Assembly (NCBI RefSeq): GCF_964204645.1
Contig: NC_134034.1
Span: 7,869,414-7,933,413 of the forward strand
Length of the DNA: 64,000 nt
Source: Tubulanus polymorphus
Lineage: Eukaryota; Nemertea; Palaeonemertea; Tubulaniformes; Tubulanidae
Direction of reading: 5' to 3'
A program made the position numbers and the translations under genes. The notes beneath the pieces are model-generated. The model was not told the DNA's origin and searched no databases. It saw only the letters and a program-made list of their open reading frames with translations. Positions within the stretch are counted from its first letter, which is position 1. Every line of letters begins with the position of its first letter. This document shows positions 10,214 through 19,886 of the stretch, one piece after another.

Positions 10214-10867
10214 TTAAGCTTCAACGTATTTTTCATTATGTGTTGAATTCCATAATTCAACAAATGTCTTTGCTTTATCCAGTTGATCTAAATATAACTG
10301 TAAATCTAGTTTATTAGATTTAATTATATTTTCTTTCTTTTCTAAAGGCCTTAAATTTTTCCAGTTCCATATTAGCTTCTTATTATAATCATCACTCATG
10401 TCAAATTTAGAAATCGGCAACACGTGATCAATATGAAAGTATTCACCATAATTATCTATATTCATTTTATCATCGAATTGATATATTATCCATGATTTAA
10501 GAAATTCATCTGAACAACCCAATAAATTAGATAGTGTTTCTGAATGTGTTTCTTTGTTGAATTATTGTGTTAATCTAGATCTTAAGCATTGTTTTAATCT
10601 AAAATTAAGATCTGTTTGATATATTTCTCTCATATATTCTGCCATATAATAATTATAATGTTCTATATTATCTTCTCCATATTGTTTGGTATATAGTTTA
10701 GTACAAGTTTTACAGCAATATTGAAAACCATCTTTGCTAATCTTACGCTTATTAAATTCTGTTATAGCTAATTTATCTAATTCACATTTAGAACACTTCT
10801 TGTAGTATATGTTTATGACACCAGTGTTATTTGTAATATTTATAGTTTGTGGTTGTTCTGATTCCAT
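10214..10867 (-). pseudogene. HNH endonuclease with zinc-binding N-terminus, one in-frame stop
   Basis: A single frame of 218 codons is interrupted only by a TAA at 10562-10564. The N-terminal part has paired cysteines (CSKC, then CCKTC about 24 residues later), the zinc-ribbon module often preceding virus and phage HNH nucleases. The C-terminal part has the His-Asp core YFHIDHVLPISKF and the Asn-Leu-Arg-Pro block WKNLRPLEKKEN. Such proteins act as homing or site-specific nicking endonucleases. The gene reads away from a Polinton-type terminus at 11072, and its upstream sequence (10930-11010) matches the subterminal region of palindromic element P1, so it belongs to the Polinton family. Only one base separates it from an intact frame. 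Confidence 0.75.
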
Positions 10868-10924
10868 TTATTATACATATTTTTTTACTAAATTGATTTT
10901 AGAAGTTCAATGATTTATATCATG

Positions 10925-11130
10925 TATTATTTCAATCACACTTTACTAACACTTTTAATGTTTAAAAATCTAACTCACACAAATATGAATATTGAAATAA
11001 TGTTGTAAATATATACTTTTATATTGAATAATCTGTCAATTTAAATGTTATTCATGTATATGATTATTTTAAGAGTAATAGGGGTAATGGGCTTTCAGGT
11101 GAAAGGTCGAACGGTCGAGTTCATTAAAAG
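10925..11130. repeat. Polinton-type terminus and subterminal region
   Basis: At 11072 the sequence AGTAATAGGGGTAATGGGC followed by GGTCGAACGGTCGAG is a diverged copy of the terminus of P1 (14312). Inside it, the region at 10935-11010 (containing TTTTAATGTTTAAAAATCTAAC) matches the P1 subterminal region near 14560 and 19080. The inner flank CTTAAAAT is shared with the hairpin terminus of Polinton II at 48549. The outer half of the terminal hairpin is not present. Confidence 0.7.
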
Positions 11131-11264
11131 CAAAACATTGAAAGTAATTTAAAACTATAATATATTTTCATAACCGTGTGTATTTCAGTTGAATGATAGA
11201 ATAATTATTATTATTAAAATATATTTGATTATATGAATTTGTGTATTGTAAATAAATCAATTGG

Positions 11265-11936
11265 TCGCGGAGCGTCAAACTCGATAAACACTTCAAGCGA
11301 CACAACGAACGATCCCCAAAATATTGATTTGTCGCGGGTGACAAAACCAAATTAATGAATTGTCGTGGGCAATAAAACCAAAATAATGAATTGTCGCGGG
11401 CGACAAAATCAAAATTATTGTTTTGGCGCGTTATTTTAGTTTTGTCGTTTTGTCATAATGTCGCCCTCATTTGCATATTCGTGTTTTTTTACGCATGGTC
11501 CTCATCAGCCACCACACTAAAGCCTTAAGGTCGCATAAAACTCGATAAACACTTAGAGCGACACAGCGAATGTTCTCCTTTCCCCCACAGCGAACGCTTA
11601 ACCTAGTAGAGGCTACTAGCCTATGTAGGCCTATGTATATGCGTAGGCCTAACATCCGGACAGATTGGTCGTAGGCCTATTGAATAACAACCCACCTAAA
11701 TATCGTAAATTTTGTTTTGAAGTTCAATCCAATGAGTCCGTTAATAAACGCAACAATTATACTCTGTTTGCTTGAGACAGTAAAGCTCAATACCGGTAGG
11801 CCTAAAGCCGCGTCAAACTCGATAAACACTTCAAGCGACACAACGAACGATCCCCTTTCCCCCACAGCGAACGCTTACTCCGAATGTCAAGTGTGAGTCC
11901 AGCATACGGAAAGGATTGTGTTATATACTTGTATTT
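11265..11936. repeat. Dispersed repeat with internal tandem module
   Basis: A module containing AAACTCGATAAACACTT and ACAGCGAACGCTTA occurs at about 11270, 11530 and 11815. The segment 11597-11936 (beginning AACCTAGTAGAGGCTACTAG) recurs at 32399-32722 with high identity. No coding capacity was seen. It could be an LTR or a long MITE; no target duplication could be assigned. Confidence 0.7.
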
Positions 11937-12021
11937 AGTAAATACCTTGTGCATTTGACAATGATAGGTATGTACTGTAGGAAATATAGAGTATTGATGG
12001 TATTGATATGTTGAAGCCCGC

Positions 12022-12743
12022 GGGTCTGACTATTTCAGATGGCTGGGAGTCACCTTCATTTCGGTCAACGAATTATACATTTAGACTTCACCTACTATGT
12101 AACGTAGCCCAATACACTGGGTTCGAATCCCGTAAATCGTTCCACGAACTCGGTCCTTCAGCGCAATTCGTTCAAACAAAATTCCCATTTTTTGTCTGAA
12201 TGAAATTCAAATTAATGACCAATAGAAACTTATTTCCAATCAGGAGATCGGCTATCCAAAAGGAAATTCCTTAAAAAGTCCTCCCAAATTACATTTAACT
12301 TGAAGAAAAATATAAACTAAAACCATGAACATATATGTACCATACAAACTTTTTTATTTCACAAATTTCTTAATTTGAATAAACACCACCTTGTTCTGAT
12401 ATAAATCAACTTCCACAATTTTAAAATTTGAATATACATGTACATAGTTCTGATTGACTTAAAAAAATTTGATTACAACACGGCCTTACAGCATTTTAAT
12501 AGTGCATACGGTGCAGATGATGTTAGGTGACAATGAGTACAATATGGTGAATATTACAAGTCATTGATATACAAATATGGTGATTGTCAAACATTTCTCT
12601 ACAACGATCGGTTTAATAAGATATAAAAAATTATTATGTGTAAAAAGTTAAAAAGCAAACCAAAATGGGCAAATTAGCTCACCTGTCGCCGAAGTGTGCA
12701 GAAAATAAATGTTATCAAATTACCTACCTCCAATTATTGTATA

Positions 12744-12813
<70 letters not shown>

Positions 12814-13784
12814 AATGAGTCCTCACACTTACAATGGACAAAAATTTTCCACAACTTTAAATGTTCCTATATTCAAATAATTAGCATATTTTTTATGTGG
12901 ACTAATCGACACCACATTTGTGCTGTGTAATGATCCCAATAACCTTTATCAAAAATACATCATATACATGTTATATGGAGTATTAGACAAAAACATTAAG
13001 TCAAAAAGCAGTAAGTGAAAGAGAAAAAAGCATGTTGCACCCCCACCAAAAATATGTTTTCGTATTAAGTCCATTCAAGTCAAGCATTTATAAAATTAAA
13101 ATTACAACCAGAAAATTATAGTTTAAGTAGGCTAGGCCAAGCAAAACTGGCAGCTTGTCAAAGCGGCATCATGGGGGGGGGGGGGCGATGAAGCATCTGT
13201 CCCCATAATTTTGGTTACGAACAAATCTTTGTAATGATCACCATTATATTGCGATTTCGCTGAAATGAAATGAAGTGGTTTGCCCCAATAATATCTGTAA
13301 TTCCGGTGACGCGCGCCTGCATGTATTAGCCTATAGGCATACGATCATATCGAAAAAACAGTACAGGAAGGCTTATTCGTACTGGTGTATATATGCTGTT
13401 TGCGAGGCCATATGTCAACACGACACAACACTCATCAGCTTATAAGATATTATACTGTACTATAGGCCTAGATAGATAGAACAGAAAACAATTAACAAGA
13501 CTAGAGTCAGAGAGACATTAAAATTACGGTAAAAGATAAACATACCACCACTATATTCAGAGAACTTTTCCTTTACCAGACGCACCACTTAGTTCTTGAC
13601 TTCAATTCGTGTTCATTGATGAGTGCTGACACCACCATAAAATCATGACAATCATGACAAGAACAAGACGGATCGGAAGATGAAGTTGAATCGTCCGCCA
13701 TTTTAGGTACGTAGGCAAAGTCTAAATGTATAATTTGCAGACCGAAATGAAGGTGACTCCCAGCCATCTGAAATAGTCAGACCC
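12022..13784. mobile_element. Non-autonomous Mutator-like (MULE) element
   Basis: The ends form an inverted repeat starting GGGTCTGACTATTTCAGATG and extending about 60 bp with few mismatches (12022-12085 against 13722-13784). It is flanked by a perfect 9-bp direct repeat GAAGCCCGC (12013-12021 and 13785-13793). Nine-base target duplications with long inverted ends are typical of Mutator-like elements. The 1,763-bp interior has no transposase; it holds a TA microsatellite, a G run at about 13171-13186 and unrecognised sequence. Confidence 0.8.
12744..12811. repeat. (TA)n microsatellite
   Basis: About 30 consecutive TA units inside the Mutator-like element. Confidence 0.95.
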
Positions 13785-13793
13785 GAAGCCCGC

Positions 13794-14311
13794 GGCCGAA
13801 TAAAGTAATATATTCTTTTATTTTGATACCTCGTCGACATAACAGCTTTTCTCCGCTATATCTCTTCGGCGTGTTTCGTTTAGGCCTACGACTCCCCGGT
13901 ACACTTAAGTTTATCTTAGTAAATAAACGGTTAATTTGATAAAGAAAAATATGTATTGCTAAACTAACTGCTTGGCGCCCGCAGCCAAATCACTGGTAGT
14001 AATAAATTAATTTGTACTCGATTTGATTCTCATGATGAGGTGAAACTCGCAGCTGATCCCCAGAACGACGATGTAGTGACACACGTCGATTCGTCGATGT
14101 TTACGGCTCGACAGTGCTTTTAAAATGTAAAGTAATTAATTTCCTGTATATCGGTGTCACAGAGCCGACGGCGTCCCCTGTATGATGAGCTGACGTTGAC
14201 CGCGTAACACCGAACGTCAGGCTCAGGCTCTACAAGACGCCAACACTCCTCGGGTGACAGGTCACGTATCTCCTCCAAGCGGTCCTGGGTTCTTCGCTCC
14301 TGCTACCTACT
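13794..14311. other. No recognised gene; possible exon-like open frame at its end
   Basis: More GC-rich than the Polintons. From about 14202 an open frame runs to the P1 insertion point and, with P1 removed, would continue to a TAA at about 19420. A pyrimidine-rich CACAG at about 14160 could be a splice acceptor. No protein family is recognised. Confidence 0.3.
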
Positions 14312-14633
14312 AGTAATAGGGGTAATAGGCTTTCATACCAAAGGTCGAAAGGTCGAGCCCGAGAAATTTTCCAAAATGTTAAAATAACAACAATTTCTAC
14401 TTGAATTAGTCGCAAAACTCATAAAAATGAAAAATAAATTCTCACACACTCGAATTTATTTTCCATTTTCTACTCACTAGAAGAAAGTGTGAGTAAAGTG
14501 TGAATGAAATGGTTTATATTTTAAACATATTTCAATATTTATATTTGTATGAGTTAGATTTTTAAACATTAAAAGTGTGAGTAAAGTGTGAGTGAAATAA
14601 TTCATATTTAAAACAGTGAATATTTATATTTGA

Positions 14634-15284
14634 ATGAGTTTTAATAAAAATTTTGTTATAAAAATGAAGAAAGAAGAAGAAGAACCCAACTTTAAAATCG
14701 AAATCAATGAAACCAATAAATCATTTTCACAGTTTTACATTAAAAATTATATTTCAGCAACAAATTTAGTGTCCGCAAGGTATTATAAAATCGATAATAT
14801 TACTATGATTAATCAATTATCATCAAATGAAACATATTTAATTACTGAACTAGTAGATACTTTTGATAATGGCGTTAAAAATCCTAAAATATTCAATACA
14901 GTTTTAAATTTTAAAGGAACTTTAGATGAAAACATAATTAATATTCTTAAAACTCCTTTCAATGAAAGGAATGATGATATAATACTTTCAAAAGATTACA
15001 ATGATTTGATTAACTTAAGAATTGAAAAAAGACAATTATATTATTTCAATTTTGATAATAAACAAATTATCTATAATGAAAATTCATCAAATATTGGAAT
15101 TCAATGTGAATTAGATAATGAAAAATCATTTAAAGATATTGCAGTTCAATGTAATTTAGATGATGAATTTAGAAAATTCAATCCTAATGAAAAAGTGCAT
15201 TGTTATTGCGGAGGTAAATATTTAAAATCACATAAATCAAAGCATTATGAAACAATTAAACATAAAAACTGGTGTAAAGAGTAA
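14634..15284 (+). CDS. 216-aa Zn-finger-like protein, P1 left arm
   Basis: Intact frame, first gene inside the left terminus of P1. The N-terminus is charged (KMKKEEEEPNF). The middle contains two short similar segments, GIQCELDNE and AVQCNLDDE. The C-terminus has CYCGGKYLKSHKSKHYET, a C-x-C...H-x4-H arrangement like a small zinc finger. A homologue of 191 aa lies in P2 (45964-46539) with weak overall similarity, but the GIQCNLDN and C-terminal Cys/His blocks are kept. I know no named family. A nucleic-acid-binding role is inferred from the finger only. The identical copy is at 18356-19006. Confidence 0.75.
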   Translation: MSFNKNFVIKMKKEEEEPNFKIEINETNKSFSQFYIKNYISATNLVSARYYKIDNITMINQLSSNETYLITELVDTFDNGVKNPKIFNTVLNFKGTLDENIINILKTPFNERNDDIILSKDYNDLINLRIEKRQLYYFNFDNKQIIYNENSSNIGIQCELDNEKSFKDIAVQCNLDDEFRKFNPNEKVHCYCGGKYLKSHKSKHYETIKHKNWCKE

Positions 15285-15341
15285 CAATTCTACATTATAA
15301 TTATTGAATTGAGTTAAATGATTTAAATATCTAATAGACTG

Positions 15342-15812
15342 TTGAAATGATAAATTGTTTAACAGTTGAAATGTTAAATTGTTTGACAGTTGAAATGTTA
15401 AATTGTTTGACAGTTGAAATGATAAATTGTTTAACAGTTGAAATGATAAATTGTTTAACAGTTGAAATGATAAATTGTTTGACAGTTGAAATAATAAATT
15501 GTTTGACAGTTGAAATGATAAATTGTTCGACAGTTGAAATGATAAATTGTTTAACAGTTGAAATGATAAATTGTTTAACAGTTGAAATGATAAATTGTTT
15601 GACAGTTGAAATAATAAATTGTTTGACAGTTGAAATGATAAATTGTTCGACTGTTGAAATGATAAGACAGTTGAAATGATAAATTGTTCAACAGTTGAAA
15701 TGATAAATTGTTTAACAGTTGAAATGATAAATTGTTTAACAGTTGAAATGTTAAATTGTTTAACAGTTGAAATGTTAAATTGTTTAACAGTTGAAATGAT
15801 AAGACAGCTGAA
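15342..15812. repeat. 24-bp minisatellite, P1 left arm
   Basis: About 19 copies of a unit close to GTTGAAATGATAAATTGTTT plus four bases, with small variants (AACA/GACA; ATGTT). Because 24 is a multiple of 3, frames stay open on both strands, giving an INCLTVEM repeat on one strand and an unrelated repeat on the other. It lies between the 216-aa and 72-aa genes. I regard the ORFs through it as by-products. Confidence 0.9.
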
Positions 15813-15828
15813 ATTTTCTCCTAAATAA

Positions 15829-16047
15829 ATGGATGGTTTCATCCCAACTGGGAAAAGTGATTTGAAACATTATCTTGTAGCAGGAGGATTAATATTGGCG
15901 GCATTATACTTTTACTATGAAAATATTTCAAAAGATTTGATGAATGAAAATAATAAATTGAGTAAAAAATTAAAGAAGTTAAATGGAAACAATCACAGAA
16001 ATAGAAAGAATAAAAAAGTTAATTTAGAAAATGATTTAGAGGATTAA
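15829..16047 (+). CDS. 72-aa membrane protein, P1 left arm
   Basis: Intact small frame. A conserved N-terminus (IPTGKSDLKHYL) leads into one hydrophobic helix (VAGGLILAALYFYY, about residues 16-30), then a basic coiled-coil-like tail (NENNKLSKKLKKLNG). The P2 homologue (46583-46795, 70 aa) is conserved in the helix and the KSDLKHYL motif although the surrounding non-coding DNA is much more diverged, which suggests past selection on the protein. Function unknown; one TM helix with a cytoplasmic or lumenal helix is likely. Confidence 0.75.
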   Translation: MDGFIPTGKSDLKHYLVAGGLILAALYFYYENISKDLMNENNKLSKKLKKLNGNNHRNRKNKKVNLENDLED

Positions 16048-16073
16048 AACAGCATCTTTTAATTTCATATATT

Positions 16074-16388
16074 TTGACTATAAAAATGAGTGAAAATATA
16101 TTAAACTTATTACATCTAATATATAAAAATCAACAGAATATTAAATCGATTATTATGCTTACAGGTTTATTTTCATTCTCAGTTTATACTATAAAACAGT
16201 TGTTAGAATTCTATGATTGCTGTAAAATTAGATACACTGAATTAATAGAAAATATGAATTATATTTCAGATAGATTGAATAATATTAAATGCTGTGAAAT
16301 ATGCAATAAAAGATATAAAAATAAAAAGAGTTTGAGAAATCACATGTATAGTCATGAATTAGATGAGAAATTATATGAATCAAAATAA
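16074..16388 (+). CDS. 104-aa membrane/zinc-finger protein, P1 left arm
   Basis: Intact frame. The second ATG (16086, MSENILNLLHL) is the more likely start because conservation with P2 begins there. A hydrophobic helix SIIMLTGLFSFSVY (about residues 26-39) is followed by a coiled region and a C-terminal C2H2 finger (CEICNKRYKNKKSLRNHMYSH). A membrane helix joined to a C2H2 finger is an unusual combination. The P2 copy (46837-47061) stops at CCEI exactly where its inversion junction lies and has lost the finger. Function unknown. Confidence 0.75.
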   Translation: MTIKMSENILNLLHLIYKNQQNIKSIIMLTGLFSFSVYTIKQLLEFYDCCKIRYTELIENMNYISDRLNNIKCCEICNKRYKNKKSLRNHMYSHELDEKLYESK

Positions 16389-17251
16389 GAAATCGACTGT
16401 TAAATTAGCTGAAAATATAAAATATATTAGTTGAAATGTATTGTATACTAATGGATGAGTGGATGAGTTGGATGAGTTGGATGAATTGGAAGAGTGGAAG
16501 AGTGGATGAGTGTAACAGAAGTAATTTATGTTTTAATTCATTCAAGTATGATATTGTAAATTCTTTACACTTAACTAGGATAATACAAGAGTGATATTAG
16601 TTAGTTGGCTTATTCAATAAGAGAAACAATGGAATAATACATGAGTGATACTAACAGTTAAAGTTATTGAATTTCTTGTTAAATCTATTTGAATTCTAGT
16701 CAATTCTTGTTAACCAATAGGGCGAATAGAAATCAAATAGATTTGAATAAAAAAACAATAAGTTACATCAGTTAGAACCTTTATTATTTTTTAATTACTT
16801 CTGAGACTACAATTTCCATATGAATATAAATTTATAAAATAAAATCCTAATTCAAAATATTATAGAATTCACTGTATACTAATGGATGAGTGGATGAATT
16901 GGATGAATTGGATAGAATTCACTGTATACTAATGGATGAGTGGATGAATTGGATGAATTGGATGAATTGGATGAGTGGATGAATGGATGAGTGTAATAAT
17001 ATATATTCCATTGTTTCTCTTATTGAATAAGCCAACTAACTAATATCACTCTTGTATTATCCTAGTTAAGTGTAAAGAATTTACAATATCATACTTGAAT
17101 GAATTAAAACATAAATTACTTCTGTTACACTCATCCACTCTTCCACTCTTCCAATTCATCCAACTCATCCAACTCATCCACTCATCCATTAGTATACAAT
17201 ACATTTCAACTAATATATTTTATATTTCCAGCTAATTTAACAGTCGATTTC
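16389..17251. other. Centre of palindrome P1
   Basis: Contains the ends of both arms (to 16635 and from 17005) and a unique spacer of about 370 bp. Minisatellite runs of GGATGAGTGGATGAATT occur in arms and spacer. Spacer bases 16775-16841 match the region 3' of the Polinton I ATPase (5161-5231), in two blocks, one in direct and one in inverted orientation. No gene is seen. Confidence 0.8.
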
Positions 17252-17566
17252 TTATTTTGATTCATATAATTTCTCATCTAATTCATGACTATACATGTGA
17301 TTTCTCAAACTCTTTTTATTTTTATATCTTTTATTGCATATTTCACAGCATTTAATATTATTCAATCTATCTGAAATATAATTCATATTTTCTATTAATT
17401 CAGTGTATCTAATTTTACAGCAATCATAGAATTCTAACAACTGTTTTATAGTATAAACTGAGAATGAAAATAAACCTGTAAGCATAATAATCGATTTAAT
17501 ATTCTGTTGATTTTTATATATTAGATGTAATAAGTTTAATATATTTTCACTCATTTTTATAGTCAA
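17252..17566 (-). CDS. 104-aa membrane/zinc-finger protein, P1 right arm
   Basis: Protein sequence identical to the copy at 16074-16388, in opposite orientation. The frame is intact: one hydrophobic helix, then a C-terminal C2H2 finger. The preferred start is the second ATG (17554). Identity of both copies implies recent formation of the palindrome or continuing gene conversion between the arms. Confidence 0.75.
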   Translation of the reverse strand: MTIKMSENILNLLHLIYKNQQNIKSIIMLTGLFSFSVYTIKQLLEFYDCCKIRYTELIENMNYISDRLNNIKCCEICNKRYKNKKSLRNHMYSHELDEKLYESK

Positions 17567-17592
17567 AATATATGAAATTAAAAGATGCTGTT

Positions 17593-17811
17593 TTAATCCT
17601 CTAAATCATTTTCTAAATTAACTTTTTTATTCTTTCTATTTCTGTGATTGTTTCCATTTAACTTCTTTAATTTTTTACTCAATTTATTATTTTCATTCAT
17701 CAAATCTTTTGAAATATTTTCATAGTAAAAGTATAATGCCGCCAATATTAATCCTCCTGCTACAAGATAATGTTTCAAATCACTTTTCCCAGTTGGGATG
17801 AAACCATCCAT
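17593..17811 (-). CDS. 72-aa membrane protein, P1 right arm
   Basis: Protein identical to the left-arm copy at 15829-16047. One hydrophobic helix, then a lysine-rich tail. Frame intact, with the same 26-base spacing to the 104-aa gene. Confidence 0.75.
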   Translation of the reverse strand: MDGFIPTGKSDLKHYLVAGGLILAALYFYYENISKDLMNENNKLSKKLKKLNGNNHRNRKNKKVNLENDLED

Positions 17812-17827
17812 TTATTTAGGAGAAAAT

Positions 17828-18298
17828 TTCAGCTGTCTTATCATTTCAACTGTTAAACAATTTAACATTTCAACTGTTAAACAATTTAACATTTCAACTG
17901 TTAAACAATTTATCATTTCAACTGTTAAACAATTTATCATTTCAACTGTTAAACAATTTATCATTTCAACTGTCTTATCATTTCAACAGTCGAACAATTT
18001 ATCATTTCAACTGTCAAACAATTTATTATTTCAACTGTCAAACAATTTATCATTTCAACTGTTAAACAATTTATCATTTCAACTGTTAAACAATTTATCA
18101 TTTCAACTGTCGAACAATTTATCATTTCAACTGTCAAACAATTTATTATTTCAACTGTCAAACAATTTATCATTTCAACTGTTAAACAATTTATCATTTC
18201 AACTGTTAAACAATTTATCATTTCAACTGTCAAACAATTTAACATTTCAACTGTCAAACAATTTAACATTTCAACTGTTAAACAATTTATCATTTCAA
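17828..18298. repeat. 24-bp minisatellite, P1 right arm
   Basis: Mirror copy of the array at 15342-15812 in register, with one base difference noticed (17951). Keeping the same unit number and order in both arms of a fast-evolving tandem repeat argues for very recent duplication or conversion. Confidence 0.9.
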
Positions 18299-18355
18299 CA
18301 GTCTATTAGATATTTAAATCATTTAACTCAATTCAATAATTATAATGTAGAATTG

Positions 18356-19006
18356 TTACTCTTTACACCAGTTTTTATGTTTAATTGTTTCATAATGCTT
18401 TGATTTATGTGATTTTAAATATTTACCTCCGCAATAACAATGCACTTTTTCATTAGGATTGAATTTTCTAAATTCATCATCTAAATTACATTGAACTGCA
18501 ATATCTTTAAATGATTTTTCATTATCTAATTCACATTGAATTCCAATATTTGATGAATTTTCATTATAGATAATTTGTTTATTATCAAAATTGAAATAAT
18601 ATAATTGTCTTTTTTCAATTCTTAAGTTAATCAAATCATTGTAATCTTTTGAAAGTATTATATCATCATTTCTTTCATTGAAAGGAGTTTTAAGAATATT
18701 AATTATGTTTTCATCTAAAGTTCCTTTAAAATTTAAAACTGTATTGAATATTTTAGGATTTTTAACGCCATTATCAAAAGTATCTACTAGTTCAGTAATT
18801 AAATATGTTTCATTTGATGATAATTGATTAATCATAGTAATATTATCGATTTTATAATACCTTGCGGACACTAAATTTGTTGCTGAAATATAATTTTTAA
18901 TGTAAAACTGTGAAAATGATTTATTGGTTTCATTGATTTCGATTTTAAAGTTGGGTTCTTCTTCTTCTTTCTTCATTTTTATAACAAAATTTTTATTAAA
19001 ACTCAT
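18356..19006 (-). CDS. 216-aa Zn-finger-like protein, P1 right arm
   Basis: Protein identical to the copy at 14634-15284, first gene inside the right terminus. C-terminal Cys/His cluster present and frame intact. Upstream (19020-19180) are the subterminal repeats containing CACTCACACTTTACTCACAC. Confidence 0.75.
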   Translation of the reverse strand: MSFNKNFVIKMKKEEEEPNFKIEINETNKSFSQFYIKNYISATNLVSARYYKIDNITMINQLSSNETYLITELVDTFDNGVKNPKIFNTVLNFKGTLDENIINILKTPFNERNDDIILSKDYNDLINLRIEKRQLYYFNFDNKQIIYNENSSNIGIQCELDNEKSFKDIAVQCNLDDEFRKFNPNEKVHCYCGGKYLKSHKSKHYETIKHKNWCKE

Positions 19007-19328
19007 TCAAATATAAATATTCACTGTTTTAAATATGAATTATTTCACTCACACTTTACTCACACTTTTAATGTTTAAAAATCTAACTCATACAAATATA
19101 AATATTGAAATATGTTTAAAATATAAACCATTTCACTCACACTTTACTCACACTTTCTTCTAGTGAGTAGAAAATGGAAAATAAATTCGAGTGTGTGAGA
19201 ATTTATTTTTCATTTTTATGAGTTTTGCGACTAATTCAAGTAGAAATTGTTGTTATTTTAACATTTTGGAAAATTTCTCGGGCTCGACCTTTCGACCTTT
19301 GGTATGAAAGCCTATTACCCCTATTACT

Positions 19329-19886
19329 CCTACTACAGTGTCTGCACCAATGGGCCGGGACAAGCTGCGGGAAGCTATATCAAAACGACGAGGGGTGGAT
19401 TATGGGTGTCCTCAATTGACGAGTAACAGCACCCAAATTAAACAATGAATACCGAATAAAGTATATGATGATATCGCTTTATTTTACGAAAAACTACCTT
19501 TCCATTCCGGTTTCTTTCCAAAACGGAAGCGTGTTCACAAAAATTACAAAAGAAGAGGGCGCCACAATACAGTGTTAACATCCAGTGGAGCCACCCTATC
19601 ACACTTTCCCCGGGACACGAAAATATCGTCCCCGATATCTGTCCGTATGGTAAATATATTACATAACGTTCCTGCACACATAAAGCAAGCCAACATACAA
19701 ATTGACAGGCGACAATTATATACGCTCTAAGCATACACAAAACTACTGGACTGAGGGTGAAAAATACCCTAGAATCAACTAATATCATCCCTTTTTTCCT
19801 AAAAATTTTGCGATTTTTTCTAAAATATATATACACAATATATCATACAGCTTCGAACAAACGTTTTTAACAGCGACATACGGATT
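19329..19886. other. Flank between P1 and the gypsy element, no gene recognised
   Basis: Starts with the P1 target duplication CCTACT. A minus-strand open stretch (19438-19836) shows no motif and is probably the non-coding 3' region or LTR of the adjacent gypsy element. Confidence 0.4.

Larger units (their letters stand above)
14312..19328. mobile_element. P1: 5-kb palindromic Polinton-derived element with 6-bp TSD
   Basis: Left arm 14312-16635 and right arm 17005-19328 are inverted copies of each other in exact register (paired coordinates sum to 33640). The ends are AGTAATAGGG and its complement. The flanks are CCTACT on both sides (14306-14311 and 19329-19334), the 6-bp duplication expected of Polinton integrase. 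Each arm encodes three intact proteins. I noted only two arm mismatches (15689/17951 and 16412/17228) but did not compare every base. There is no polymerase, capsid or integrase gene, so it is non-autonomous. It differs from ordinary foldback elements because the termini, subterminal repeats and centre derive from the local Polinton family. Confidence 0.9.

Noticed and set aside
11597-11936. Repeat shared with 32399-32722 as the two LTRs of one retrotransposon
   Set aside because: The intervening 20 kb holds many unrelated elements in both orientations and no TG...CA ends or duplications were found.
12665-12880. ORF of 71 codons running through the TA repeat
   Set aside because: Encoded mostly by the microsatellite; no other support.
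15342-15812. Regular short repeats resembling a CRISPR array
   Set aside because: Units are contiguous 24-mers with no unique spacers and lie in a eukaryotic mobile element; it is a minisatellite.
15237-15842. 201-codon repetitive ORF antisense to the 24-bp repeat (and its mirror at 17798-18403), and the 110-codon sense ORF
   Set aside because: A unit length divisible by three keeps frames open on both strands; there is no non-repetitive domain.
19438-19836. 132-codon minus-strand ORF
   Set aside because: No domain; lies in the expected 3' non-coding or LTR region of the gypsy element.
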